Source of the DNA: JANLQX01 sp031381685
Lineage (GTDB): Bacteria > Actinomycetota > Acidimicrobiia > Acidimicrobiales > JANYDT01
Reading direction: 5' to 3'
NCBI GenBank assembly: GCA_031381685.1
Contig: JANMYF010000078.1
Coordinates: 1-37,148 of the forward strand
DNA: 37,148 nucleotides
The notes under the pieces were generated by a model. The model saw only the letters and a program-made list of their open reading frames with translations. It did not search any database and was not told the origin of the DNA. Shown in pieces: positions 6,604 to 14,407 of the stretch (the stretch's first letter is position 1; each line of letters begins with the position of its first letter). The position numbers and the translations under genes were made by a program.

Positions 6604-7908
6604 GTGAACCCCCTCGCCTGGCTCGTTCCCGCGGCGCTCACCGGCGGTGCAGCAGCGGTGTCCTTCGTTTCGTCCCGCCGCGCGTGGGCGGCGGTCGACA
6701 CGCCGACGATCGCCACCGGGAACGTGGTCATCGGCCGGGTTGAAGTGACCGGCAAAGCCGGTCCCGGCCCGTCGGGCACCCGTATCGTCTCGCCGATCAC
6801 CGCCGAGACGTGCGTCTGGTGGAGCGTCGAGGTCGAAGAGGAGACCGGAAGCGGAAAGGACAAATCCTGGAAGACCCGGCACAAGGTCGCCTCCGATCCG
6901 GCGATCAGCGTCGATGACGGGTCGGGTCCGATCGTCGTCGACCTCACCGGCACACAGATCAGCAGTCCCGAGACCAACGTCATCAAAGGCGATGACGCGC
7001 CACCGTCCCTGACCGCCAATGCCCTCGACGAAATCGCCCGCGGCGAGCCGTTCATGCCACAGACGACCGACGACGACCGCGGCTTTTTCGACCGGCTGTT
7101 CACGGGTTGGGACACCGCCACGCCGATCACCATGCTGACCGGCAATTGGCGGATCACCGAGACCTACGTACCCGAGGGAACTGACGTCTACGTGCTGGGT
7201 TCGACCGTCTTCGACGAAGAACGGCACGCAGCGGTGTTCGTGAAGGCCAAAGACCGTCCGCTCTACGTCTACTCGGGCACCGAGGGTCAGCTCACCAAGA
7301 ACGCGCGACGAATCATGATCGTCAGCGCGCTTGCCATGCTGGCACTGGCCTTCGTCACCGTCGCAGTCTTCACCGGATCGACGTACACGAAGCCCGACGG
7401 CAAGGAGGGAATCCATCCGAATTGGAGCAGGGGCCCCATCGGCCCAACCGTCCTATTCCTGGCGATCTGCGTTGTCCAGGTGATTCGCGTTCGCAACCGG
7501 ATCGTGACGGTCCGCGAGCAGTATCAAGCCGGGCACCATCTGGTCGACATCGCCGAGAAGAAGAGAAGCACACTCATCCCCCAGCTGACGGCGGTCGTGA
7601 GCGCGGCGGCGGCCCATGAGCGCAACGTTCAGGAATCCGTCGCCGCGCTCCGAGGCGAAGATCTCGACGCCGACCACATCGCGGCGATTGCCGAAGCGAA
7701 ACCGTCGCTGAAGACCAACGAGAACTTCCTCCAGCTTCAGCGCGCGCTCGCTGATGTCGAGAACGATCTCGCTGTCGCCCGTGGGTTCGTCGCAGACAGC
7801 GAGGCCGTCTACAAGACCCGAGTGCAGTCGTTCCCCGACTCGCTCATCGCACCGTGGCTGGGCATCGACATCGATGGGACCAAACCCGGCGAGACGACGC
7901 GCCGGTGA
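6604..7908 (+). CDS. GIDE-LemA domain fusion membrane protein
   Basis: 434 residues, GTG start. An N-terminal hydrophobic segment (about 4-22) is followed by a GIDE-type region (about 30-225; E3 ligase MUL1-like, without the RING), recognised from GNVVIGRVEVTGKA, SPITAETCVWWSVEVEEE and LTGNWRITETYVPEGTDVYVLG. Two more transmembrane helices (about 236-258 and 278-294) lead into a LemA-like helical domain: RNRIVTVREQYQAG, EKKRSTLIPQL, AHERNVQESVAALR, KTNENFLQLQRALADVENDLA and FPDSLIAPWLG. LemA proteins normally have one N-terminal helix and a cytoplasmic four-helix bundle; their function is unclear. It probably acts at the inner membrane. It converges with the DivIVA-like gene, only 15 bases away. 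Confidence 0.82.
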   Translation: MNPLAWLVPAALTGGAAAVSFVSSRRAWAAVDTPTIATGNVVIGRVEVTGKAGPGPSGTRIVSPITAETCVWWSVEVEEETGSGKDKSWKTRHKVASDPAISVDDGSGPIVVDLTGTQISSPETNVIKGDDAPPSLTANALDEIARGEPFMPQTTDDDRGFFDRLFTGWDTATPITMLTGNWRITETYVPEGTDVYVLGSTVFDEERHAAVFVKAKDRPLYVYSGTEGQLTKNARRIMIVSALAMLALAFVTVAVFTGSTYTKPDGKEGIHPNWSRGPIGPTVLFLAICVVQVIRVRNRIVTVREQYQAGHHLVDIAEKKRSTLIPQLTAVVSAAAAHERNVQESVAALRGEDLDADHIAAIAEAKPSLKTNENFLQLQRALADVENDLAVARGFVADSEAVYKTRVQSFPDSLIAPWLGIDIDGTKPGETTRR

Positions 7909-7923
7909 ACCGCTGATGAACCC

Positions 7924-8532
7924 CTACGGGGAGTCTTGGTCGAAGAAGCGGCTGGCGGTCTCGTCGGCTTCCTCATCGCTTGTCGAACCGCCGGCGATCG
8001 ATCCGTTCAGTCCGCTCATCGAGGCTGCTCCCGTACCATCGGCAGCGACCTGCTGGAGTCGGTCGCGGCCGGCCTTCACCGTCTTCACCGTGCGATCGAG
8101 CACGATCTCGAAGCGGGCGAGATGCTGGTCGCACCAGTCCTCCGCCTCACGCTTCTTCCTACGCGAATCAGCCTCTGCCGAATCGACCAGCTTCTGCGCT
8201 TTCGACTTGGCGGCACGAACGATCTCCTGGCGCGACACGAGCCGCTCTGCTCGCGTCCTGGCCTCGTCGAGGATTTCGTCGCCCTCCCGGCTCACCTTGT
8301 CGAGAAACTCCCGGCGCTCCTTGAGCAACCACCGGGCCTGGCGCAGCTCGTCGGGGAGCTGGCTCACCGCGGCCTCGAGCAGCCCGAGGACCTCGGCCGG
8401 TTCTATGCGCACGGACGACGATGCGAACATCGGCTTCGCGGACTGGATGAGATCGATGGCCTGACGGATCAACGCGATCGATTCGTGCTCGTCCGCCGTG
8501 TCGAAAGCCGGGTCGTTGTCGATCATGCTCAT
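7924..8532 (-). CDS. DivIVA/SepIVA-like coiled-coil protein
   Basis: 202 residues. Most of the middle (about 60-165) is charged heptad sequence with few helix breakers, for example LLKERREFLDKVSREGDEILDEARTRAERLV and AKSKAQKLVDSAEADSRRKKREAEDW. The tail is Gly/Ser and acidic. The first 25 residues (DEHESIALIRQAIDLIQSAK) are reminiscent of actinobacterial SepIVA/DivIVA-like proteins, commonly found near coaD/rsmD/rpmF genes and involved in septum or polar growth. It is last in the rsmD-coaD operon. Its ATG overlaps the stop of a 27-aa ORF (ATGA). Function is inferred from architecture and context only; an F0F1 subunit b-like coiled coil is a possible alternative label. Confidence 0.65.
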   Translation of the reverse strand: MSMIDNDPAFDTADEHESIALIRQAIDLIQSAKPMFASSSVRIEPAEVLGLLEAAVSQLPDELRQARWLLKERREFLDKVSREGDEILDEARTRAERLVSRQEIVRAAKSKAQKLVDSAEADSRRKKREAEDWCDQHLARFEIVLDRTVKTVKAGRDRLQQVAADGTGAASMSGLNGSIAGGSTSDEEADETASRFFDQDSP

Positions 8533-8612
8533 CGGTCCACCCCGACGCCGGTGAGGGACGAGGGACGGAAATTCGTCGCACCGAACGCAGCGACGCGATC
8601 ACGCTTGGACAT
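8529..8612 (-). CDS. 27-aa ORF translationally coupled to the DivIVA-like gene
   Basis: The minus strand has AAGGAG, five bases, then an ATG at 8612. The reading frame of 27 codons begins MSKRDRVAAFGATNFRP and ends GVDR, and its TGA overlaps the next ATG as ATGA. A strong ribosome binding site and perfect coupling argue for translation, while the DivIVA-like ATG has no good site of its own. It may be a leader peptide that loads ribosomes on the downstream gene or a small basic protein. I do not recognise a family. It lies 53 bases after the coaD stop. Confidence 0.5.
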   Translation of the reverse strand: MSKRDRVAAFGATNFRPSSLTGVGVDR

Positions 8613-8665
8613 CGGGGCTCCTTGGGGAAGCGGAGTTGTGTGGCAGCGACGCCCGCTTCGACCGG

Positions 8666-9154
8666 TCAGGGCTGAAGCTGGCGTGCTCGTTCGACGAGAC
8701 GACGGTTTGCCGCTTCCGGCACCATCGTCGAGACATCTCCACCATACCGGGCGACCTCACGCAGGAGCCGGGACGCCAGGAAAGAATGTCGCGACACCGT
8801 CGGCAGGAAGACCGTGACAATCCCCGACAATCGCTCGTTCATCTGGGCCATCTGCAGCTCGCTGTCGAAGTCGGTGACGGCACGAAGACCCTTCACGATG
8901 GCATCGCAGGAGTGTTCTGCGGCGAAATCCACCAGGAGACCGGAGAAAAACCCGATTTCGATGTTCGGGAGGTGCGCCGTGGACTCGGTGATCATCTCCT
9001 TTCGCTCTTCGAGCGTGAACATGGCCTCGGACTTCTGCGGGTTGCGGATGGCCGCCACGAGCACCGAATCGAACAGCGCCGATGCGCGCTCGATCACGTC
9101 GATGTGCCCATTGTGGATTGGATCGAACGATCCCGGCACGAGACACTTCCTCAC
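8666..9154 (-). CDS. coaD: Phosphopantetheine adenylyltransferase CoaD
   Basis: 162 residues from the GTG at 9154. It transfers AMP from ATP to 4'-phosphopantetheine, the penultimate step of coenzyme A synthesis. The nucleotidyltransferase motif is VPGSFDPIHNGH (H14-x-G-H17), followed by NPQKSEAMFTLEERKEMI, IVKGLRAVTDFDSELQMAQ and the C-terminal RLLREVARYGGDVSTMVP. Length is normal (about 160). The GTG is chosen because the next residues match the family start and it overlaps the rsmD stop as GTGA. The open frame upstream of 9154 is only a shadow of rsmD. Confidence 0.95.
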   Translation of the reverse strand: MRKCLVPGSFDPIHNGHIDVIERASALFDSVLVAAIRNPQKSEAMFTLEERKEMITESTAHLPNIEIGFFSGLLVDFAAEHSCDAIVKGLRAVTDFDSELQMAQMNERLSGIVTVFLPTVSRHSFLASRLLREVARYGGDVSTMVPEAANRRLVERARQLQP

Positions 9155-9756
9155 AACGTGACCTCTACTTCTGTTTCGCTTGGTTGCAGTTGGCCGTCCG
9201 ACGACTCGTCGGCGCGCAGATTCTCGGCCGGAACGAGCATGGTAACGATCGTTCCCCCGTAGCGCTTCTCGCGCTCCACGTCCCAACCAGGTTGGGAGGG
9301 AAGCGGGGCGCCGGTCTCGGCTACGACGCACTCGACCGATGCCGGGAGCGAGGCGAGCAACTCCGGCCAATTGCTCCAGTCGTACGGGGGGTCGGCGAGG
9401 ACCAGCGTCGGCTGAAGCGTGGTCGCTCCCCCGCCGACGAGCCACCGGAGCACATCGCTACGGACCACCCGGACCTCGTCCGCGAAGCCCAGCGCTTCGG
9501 CGTTTCGTCGAACGAACGTCACCGCGGCGCGGTCGGCCTCGACCACCATGGCGCTGGTGGCACCACGCGACATCGCCTCGAGAGCGAGCGCACCGGACCC
9601 GCCGAAGAGGTCGAGGACGACTGCGTCCCGAACGAGTTCCCGCGCGTCGAGGGCGTTGAAGATCGCCTGACGGACGCGGTCAAGGGTAGGGCGCGTGATC
9701 CGCCCCTCCGGGGCTTCGATCCGACGCCCCCGGGCGGTCCCGGCCACAATGCGCAC
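9151..9756 (-). CDS. rsmD: 16S rRNA (guanine966-N2)-methyltransferase RsmD
   Basis: 201 residues from the GTG at 9756. An SAM-dependent enzyme that methylates G966 of 16S rRNA in the 30S subunit. Motifs are VRIVAGTARGRRIEAPEG at the start (family opening R-I-I/V-A-G), RPTLDRVRQAIFN, the SAM-binding LDLFGGSGALALEAMSRGA, and the catalytic ADPPYDW. A further in-frame ATG at 9789 would add 11 residues; the GTG is preferred because it matches the family start. The stop overlaps coaD, an order conserved in many bacteria. In related genomes recG commonly precedes it, but here four other genes intervene. Confidence 0.93.
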   Translation of the reverse strand: MRIVAGTARGRRIEAPEGRITRPTLDRVRQAIFNALDARELVRDAVVLDLFGGSGALALEAMSRGATSAMVVEADRAAVTFVRRNAEALGFADEVRVVRSDVLRWLVGGGATTLQPTLVLADPPYDWSNWPELLASLPASVECVVAETGAPLPSQPGWDVEREKRYGGTIVTMLVPAENLRADESSDGQLQPSETEVEVTL

Positions 9757-9899
9757 GGGGGCACCGTAACAAACCGCGTGGTACCTCATGGACCCCGGGT
9801 CGGGAACGGCGAGCGTCGTTCGGTCTGTCGGGCTTGGCGCTCGAGGCGCTCGAATCGCTGAACCGCTGAACCGCTGCTGGCGATTACCGTCGTCCGGCG

Positions 9900-10352
9900 A
9901 TGGCGATCTCCGAGTCCGACGATTCACCCTCTGCTCCGCACGACCTGGCGTTCTCGTGGGCGAAGGGCGAGCACGATGGCAAGCCGAGCTGCGTGGCCAC
10001 CTTCGTCCCACAACGCCACCATCGCGGGATGCCCGGCTATCTGCACGGCGGGCTGGCGGCCACCGCACTCGATGAGACGATGGCGTCCATCGGTTTGGTC
10101 CTTCACAACCAGCGGTGCCTGACGGCGACGCTCGAGTTGCGCTACCGCAAGCCCGTCGCGCTCGATGGGCGTTCCGTGACCGTTGAGGCGTGGCGATCCG
10201 ACGAACGGGGCGGGCGGCGGCGGTACCACGTGCACGGTGAACTGCGCGACCACGACGGAAGGGTGTGCGTAGAGGCGAAGGGCCTATTCCTCGCGATCAC
10301 GTCGTCGAGCTGGACGAACCTGAGCGGCGCCGACGACCCGGCCACGTCATGA
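9900..10352 (+). CDS. PaaI-type hotdog-fold thioesterase
   Basis: 150 residues. The hotdog helix motif HGGLAATALDETMASIG around residues 49-65 places it with PaaI/YbgC-like acyl-CoA thioesterases, with the Asp/Glu of LDET as likely catalytic acid. TATLELRYRKPVALDGRSVTVEAW is the long strand pair of the fold, and VCVEAKGLFLAI closes it. It would hydrolyse an acyl-CoA in the cytoplasm; the substrate cannot be read from the sequence. The ATG at 9900 is chosen; a weak GGCG lies upstream. The stop overlaps the ATG of the zinc-ribbon gene (ATGA), so the two are probably co-translated. Confidence 0.85.
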   Translation: MAISESDDSPSAPHDLAFSWAKGEHDGKPSCVATFVPQRHHRGMPGYLHGGLAATALDETMASIGLVLHNQRCLTATLELRYRKPVALDGRSVTVEAWRSDERGGRRRYHVHGELRDHDGRVCVEAKGLFLAITSSSWTNLSGADDPATS

Positions 10353-10558
10353 GCCTCCCTGACGATGTGCCTGACGATCCGGCGCCGCTCATCATCACCT
10401 GCATCGACTGTGGCGGACGTGCGCACCTTCTGACCATCGTCACGGTGGAGCAGCCGCTCTTCCCCGGCGACGTCGCGACCTATCGGTGCGAGGACTGTCT
10501 CGACCGGTGGGATCTCGTCGTGCCCGGTGCCGAAGACACGGAAGACCCGGACTGGTAG
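10349..10558 (+). CDS. Small zinc-ribbon protein coupled to the thioesterase
   Basis: 69 residues with two CxxC knuckles, C18-I-D-C21 and C47-E-D-C50, 25 residues apart, and an acidic C-terminus (GAEDTEDPDW). This is the layout of a treble-clef or zinc-ribbon fold. The start at 10349 is fixed by the ATGA overlap with the thioesterase stop; the frame is open further upstream but overlaps the thioesterase. No named family was recognised. It could be a metal-binding accessory subunit or a stand-alone nucleic-acid or protein-binding ribbon. Confidence 0.75.
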   Translation: MSLPDDVPDDPAPLIITCIDCGGRAHLLTIVTVEQPLFPGDVATYRCEDCLDRWDLVVPGAEDTEDPDW

Positions 10559-10648
10559 GGGTCGGCTCACCGGCGGGTCACGTTTCGAACGCGAGCCATT
10601 GGCAAGGGGTCGGCCGCTGTCCGCATCTGTTCCTCGCGCCATCGCTGT

Positions 10649-10723
10649 GGCCAAACACCTCCCATCGACGTTCGGAGGCGTTCTGCCCCTATATCTGGGG
10701 GCAACCTCTCTCCCAACGGGTCA
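10649..10723 (-). repeat. Two-hairpin intergenic repeat, copy 4
   Basis: On the minus strand it begins with the TGA of the 45-aa membrane ORF and continues CCCGTTGGGAGAGAGG. Hairpin A follows (TTGCCCCC / GGGGCA, one base pair shorter than in the other copies), then hairpin B (GAACGCCTCCGAACG ... GGGAGGTGTTTGGCC). The hairpin B loop contains CGAACGTCGAT, which allows the IS110 junction at 119-123 to be compared. It lies between convergent genes (10558 and 10721). Confidence 0.85.
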
Positions 10724-10858
10724 GCCCAGGGTGAGGACGATGGTCACGAGAACGCCGACAACGCCGGTGAGGAGGACGGAGAGGGTCATCCAACGGGGCC
10801 AGGTGCGCGAGTCGTTCGGGTCAGGCGCCACCGGTTGGTGATGGGTCGGATCGGGCAC
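10721..10858 (-). CDS. 45-aa single-helix membrane peptide
   Basis: From the GTG at 10858 the frame gives a hydrophilic start (VPDPTHHQPVAPDPNDS), a basic/aromatic stretch (RTWPRW) and one C-terminal transmembrane helix (MTLSVLLTGVVGVLVTIVLTLG), ending in TGA. The open frame extends further upstream but there it overlaps the Gfo/Idh gene, whose stop is at 10897. That leaves a 38-base gap and a probable operon. Small tail-anchored peptides of this kind are common in actinobacteria. No family was recognised. The start is tentative because no strong ribosome binding site was seen. Confidence 0.55.
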   Translation of the reverse strand: MPDPTHHQPVAPDPNDSRTWPRWMTLSVLLTGVVGVLVTIVLTLG

Positions 10859-10896
10859 CGAACCAGTGTGGCCGGTCCGCGGGGGCCGGCGTGTTC

Positions 10897-11892
10897 CTAC
10901 GCGCGGGTCACGAGGTGATCGCTGATGACGCGTGCCCAGCCGCCCGTCTCCACCGAACGTCGAGCGGCTTCGAGCACCGCAACGGCGGCCAGGGTGTTGG
11001 CATCGTCGAACGGAGTGCTCGTCGCTCCGGAACGCAGGGCCGACGCGAAGTCGTGCAGGTGACGGTGGCGGAGTTCGGCGGGCTGAGTCGGACCGCAGAC
11101 CACCTCCCAGCCAAGCCCGACGTAGCGGCTCAGACCATCGACGTCGAGCCGCAGCGCTCCGTCGGAACCCTCGATCAGCACTTCCCAACCCGCGGCGAGC
11201 GCGGAGTCCGCGGACAGCACGACACTTGCCGTCACGTCACCGGCGGTGCGGACGAGAAGCTGCGCCGTCGTCGTCCGGGCATCCGAAACATCTGTCGCGT
11301 CCGCGGTCACGTGGAGGATCGGGCCGATCAGCGCGCGTACGAGGTCCAGACCGACAGTGCCGAGCTCGCGCAGGATGCCGTGCTCCGCCGGCTGGCCATT
11401 GCGGAGGTGGACCCGGACGAGCCGGATGTCGCCCAGCGCACCGGACGCAACGAGGTCGGCGGCGGCAGCGACATCATCAGCTCGCCGATGGTCGAGCGCC
11501 ACGATGAGTGGGGTGCGTGAACGCCGAGCGGTGTCGATGACCATGCGGGCGGATGGGCGGCTCGGGGCGAGGGGAGGATGGCACAGCACACCGATCCCGC
11601 GGTCGAGCAGCACCGTGACCGACGGAACGTGGGTGAGCGTCGGCGAGCACACGATGGCGGCGCGAAGGCCGAGCGACGGGGCCAGGTCGAGGAGGTCGTG
11701 GACGGAGCGGAGCGCATGCACGTCCTCGCACCCGAGGAGCACATGGCGCGCCCGTTCGAGAATCGGATCAACTGCAGCCACGAGTCGAAGCATCGGGTGA
11801 TCGACCAGGGCGTCGGCGTACGCCCGACCGATCGATCCGACGCCGAGGAGGGCGACCGGAAGCGGTGAGCACGGAGAGCCTTCATGTCCCAT
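10897..11892 (-). CDS. Gfo/Idh/MocA-fold protein with degenerate active site
   Basis: 331 residues. The N-terminal Rossmann motif VALLGVGSIGRAYADAL and the domain order (NAD-binding half, then an alpha/beta C-terminal half with ILRELGTVGLDLVRALIG) fit the Gfo/Idh/MocA oxidoreductases. The family's signature EKP motif, whose lysine is catalytic, reads CHPPLAP here, and the usual His of the G-x-H-x-x-D motif is also not seen. The protein may therefore bind a dinucleotide or sugar without redox catalysis. It follows recG on the same strand and precedes the 45-aa membrane ORF. The ATG at 11892 is tentative; no strong ribosome binding site is seen. Confidence 0.75.
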   Translation of the reverse strand: MGHEGSPCSPLPVALLGVGSIGRAYADALVDHPMLRLVAAVDPILERARHVLLGCEDVHALRSVHDLLDLAPSLGLRAAIVCSPTLTHVPSVTVLLDRGIGVLCHPPLAPSRPSARMVIDTARRSRTPLIVALDHRRADDVAAAADLVASGALGDIRLVRVHLRNGQPAEHGILRELGTVGLDLVRALIGPILHVTADATDVSDARTTTAQLLVRTAGDVTASVVLSADSALAAGWEVLIEGSDGALRLDVDGLSRYVGLGWEVVCGPTQPAELRHRHLHDFASALRSGATSTPFDDANTLAAVAVLEAARRSVETGGWARVISDHLVTRA

Positions 11893-11939
11893 GACCGGTT
11901 CTTCGGCAGCTCCCCCTCAACACTGAAGCCCGATTCATC

Positions 11940-11966
11940 CGCCGACCTCACCGGACGGTGTCGGCG
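11940..11966 (-). terminator. Hairpin just after recG
   Basis: On the minus strand, CGCCGA pairs with TCGGCG and the inner CACCG with CGGTG, giving an interrupted stem that starts two bases beyond the recG stop (11968-11970). There is no U-tract. It may reduce read-through into the Gfo/Idh gene. Confidence 0.45.
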
Positions 11967-11967
11967 A

Positions 11968-14175
11968 CTATCCCTTGAAGAGGAACTCGGCCTCGTCGGG
12001 ATCGACGAACAGCGAGATCTCGTCCTTGAGCTCCGGGTTCCCGAGCAGCTCGGGGTCGGACGCGACGATCGCGATGGCCGTCCGGCGAGCCTCGACGACG
12101 AGCTCCTTGTCCTTGCGCAGCGATGCCAGCCGGAGGTCGCTTTTCCCTTTCTGCCGGGTGCCGAGGATTGCACCCTCCCCGCGCAACTCGAGATCGATCT
12201 CCGCCAGCTCGAACCCGTCGGTGGAACGCTCGATCGCCTCGAGACGGGCTTCGCCGTCCGGGGTTTTCGGCTCGGCCAGCAGGTAACAGAACGATCTGTC
12301 CGCGCCCCGGCCGACACGGCCGCGCAGCTGGTGGAGCTGGGCGATGCCGAAGCGGTCGGCGTCGAGGATGCACATGATCGTCGCGTTCGGGACGTCGACG
12401 CCGACCTCGATGACGGTGGTGGCGACGAGCACATCGAGGTCGCGTGCCCGGAAGGAGGCCATGACGGACTCCTTCTCGCTCGACGGAAGCTGACCGTGGA
12501 GCAGACCGAGCCGAAGACCATGCAGTTCTCCGCCGAGGAGCTCCTCATAGGTCTCGGTGGCTGACCGCGCCTGGATCTTCTCCGACCCTTCAACCAGCGG
12601 GCACACGACATAGACCTGGCGGCCGGCAGCGACCTCCTCTCGGATGTGGGCGAAACACGCGGAGACTTCGAGCTCGGTGCGACACCATTGCGTGACGATC
12701 GGGGTGCGACCCGGTGGAAGCTCGTCCAAGATCGTCGTGTCGAGGTCGCCGTAGACCGTCATGGCAGCCGTGCGGGGGATCGGTGTGGCCGTCATGACGA
12801 GAAGGTCGGGGTCACGCCCGTTGCCCTTGGCCCGCAGCGCGGCGCGCTGTTCAACGCCGAAACGGTGCTGCTCGTCGATCACGACGACACCCAGGGAGCG
12901 GAACTCGACGTGCTCACCGATCAGCGCGTGCGTTCCGATGAGAAAGTCGACCGTGCCATTCTTCAGTCCGCTGAAGAGATCGCGACGCTCCGCCGCCGTG
13001 GTGCGGTTCGTCAGGAGCTTCACCGTGACCGGGCGCTCCCCCATCAGCGAGCCCTCCTCGCTCACGGTCAGCGCAGCTGCGTCGAGAACCCGGCGGATGC
13101 CGATGAAGTGCTGCTCGGCGAGCACTTCGGTCGGTGCCATGAGCGCGGCCTGGTGTCCGTCCTGGATGGCCATCAGGGCCGCCGTGACGGCGACCAGCGT
13201 CTTGCCGGATCCCACATCGCCCTGTAGGAGTCGATGCATCGGCAACGGTGACGCCAGGTCGTGGGCGATCTCGGCATTGGCACGCCGCTGGGCCCCGGTC
13301 AGCGGGAACGGCAACGACGCATGGAACGCGGATACGAACGGCCCGTGACCTTCGAGCGCGGCGGACGGATGCACGATGCCGATCGAATCGCGTTCAACAG
13401 CGCGCTTACGAATAACCAGAACCAGTTGAAGGCGCAGGAGCTCGTCGAACGCGAGACGCTTGCGAGCGGCATGCGTTGAACCGATCGCCTCCGGCTCATG
13501 GATCTGGTGCATCGCCCAGTCGCGTCCGACAAGGTCGAGATCGAGACGGAATCGGCGCGGTAGAGGATCGGCGAACCGGCCCGCGCGCCGCAAAGCCTCG
13601 CCGACCCAGCCGGCCATCTCACCGGTCGTGAGCCCGGACTTCTCGGACTGCGGGTAGAGCGGCACGATCTTGCCCGTCTTGTCACCGCCGACGAGATCGA
13701 CGACCGGGTTGGTCATCCGACGCTGGCCATTGAAGACGTCGAGCTTGCCGAACATCGCGACCTCGGTGCCGGCCGGCAACTGCTTCGCCCGCCAGGGCTG
13801 GTTGAAGAACGTGGCCTTCAGGTAGCCAGAGCCGTCGAAGACGTCGACCTCGACGAACGTGCGTCCCTGACGGCTCCGACGGGCCTCGCTGCGTTTCACG
13901 GTGGCGAGCACGAGCGCCTCGTCGCCCGGCAACATGTCGCGGATCGGCTTCTGCGCCGTCCGGTCGATGTAGCGGCGCGGGAACGTGGTGAGGAGATCGA
14001 GGACGGAGTCGATGCCCTGTTCACGCAGCGCGGCGAGCTTCTTGGTACCTACCCCTTCGAGACGCTCGACCCCGATCGAAGCCAGCTGACGGAGGCGCCG
14101 GCCGGCTTCGACTGCGTCACCGGCCTGCGAACTCACAACGGAGAGCGTAGGCCGAGCCCTCTGACAGCCCGTCAC
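11968..14175 (-). CDS. recG: ATP-dependent DNA helicase RecG
   Basis: 735 residues. RecG remodels stalled replication forks and branch-migrates Holliday junctions. The N-terminal wedge/OB region includes LEGVGTKKLAALREQGIDSVLDLLTTFPRRYIDR and a nucleic-acid-binding beta domain (VFDGSGYLKATFFNQPW). The helicase core shows Walker A GDVGSGKTLVAV, the RecG-type motif II VVIDEQHRFGVEQRAAL, TATPIPRT, and motif VI region LHQLRGRVGRGADRSFCYL. The C-terminus FLFKG is near-normal. The frame opens at 14175; a start near VVSSQAG would shorten it by 13 residues. It diverges from recQ across a tandem repeat array. Confidence 0.94.
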   Translation of the reverse strand: MTGCQRARPTLSVVSSQAGDAVEAGRRLRQLASIGVERLEGVGTKKLAALREQGIDSVLDLLTTFPRRYIDRTAQKPIRDMLPGDEALVLATVKRSEARRSRQGRTFVEVDVFDGSGYLKATFFNQPWRAKQLPAGTEVAMFGKLDVFNGQRRMTNPVVDLVGGDKTGKIVPLYPQSEKSGLTTGEMAGWVGEALRRAGRFADPLPRRFRLDLDLVGRDWAMHQIHEPEAIGSTHAARKRLAFDELLRLQLVLVIRKRAVERDSIGIVHPSAALEGHGPFVSAFHASLPFPLTGAQRRANAEIAHDLASPLPMHRLLQGDVGSGKTLVAVTAALMAIQDGHQAALMAPTEVLAEQHFIGIRRVLDAAALTVSEEGSLMGERPVTVKLLTNRTTAAERRDLFSGLKNGTVDFLIGTHALIGEHVEFRSLGVVVIDEQHRFGVEQRAALRAKGNGRDPDLLVMTATPIPRTAAMTVYGDLDTTILDELPPGRTPIVTQWCRTELEVSACFAHIREEVAAGRQVYVVCPLVEGSEKIQARSATETYEELLGGELHGLRLGLLHGQLPSSEKESVMASFRARDLDVLVATTVIEVGVDVPNATIMCILDADRFGIAQLHQLRGRVGRGADRSFCYLLAEPKTPDGEARLEAIERSTDGFELAEIDLELRGEGAILGTRQKGKSDLRLASLRKDKELVVEARRTAIAIVASDPELLGNPELKDEISLFVDPDEAEFLFKG

Positions 14176-14251
14176 CCCCAGTGCTCCGAGGTGACGTCCC
14201 AGCCGCGTCCTGGGTCAGCTCAGCTCCGTTGGGTCGGGATCTGTGCGCCTG

Positions 14252-14384
14252 TGAACGTGAGCCGACCCAGTGAACGTGAGCCGACCCAGTGAACGTGAGC
14301 CGACCCAGTGCACGTGAGCCGACCCAGTGCACGTGAGCCGACCCAGTGAACGTGAGCCGACCCAGTGAACGTCTGCCGACCCAG
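14252..14384. repeat. Seven 19-bp tandem repeats between recG and recQ
   Basis: Units begin at 14252, 14271, 14290, 14309, 14328, 14347 and 14366. Units 1, 2, 3 and 6 are identical (TGAACGTGAGCCGACCCAG). Units 4 and 5 read TGCACGTGAG..., creating CACGTG, and unit 7 reads TGAACGTCTGCC.... There are no gaps between units, so this is not a CRISPR. Partial inverted copies, CTGGGTCAGCTCA (14210-14222) and GTTGGGTCGG, precede the array. It fills most of the 232-base divergent promoter region. Iteron-like protein binding or strand-slippage variation are both plausible. Confidence 0.9.
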
Positions 14385-14407
14385 GGCGGGCACCACGCAG
14401 ACGGGCC

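Noticed and set aside
14252..14384. CRISPR array
   Set aside because: The 19-bp units are directly adjacent with no spacers, and no cas gene is present.
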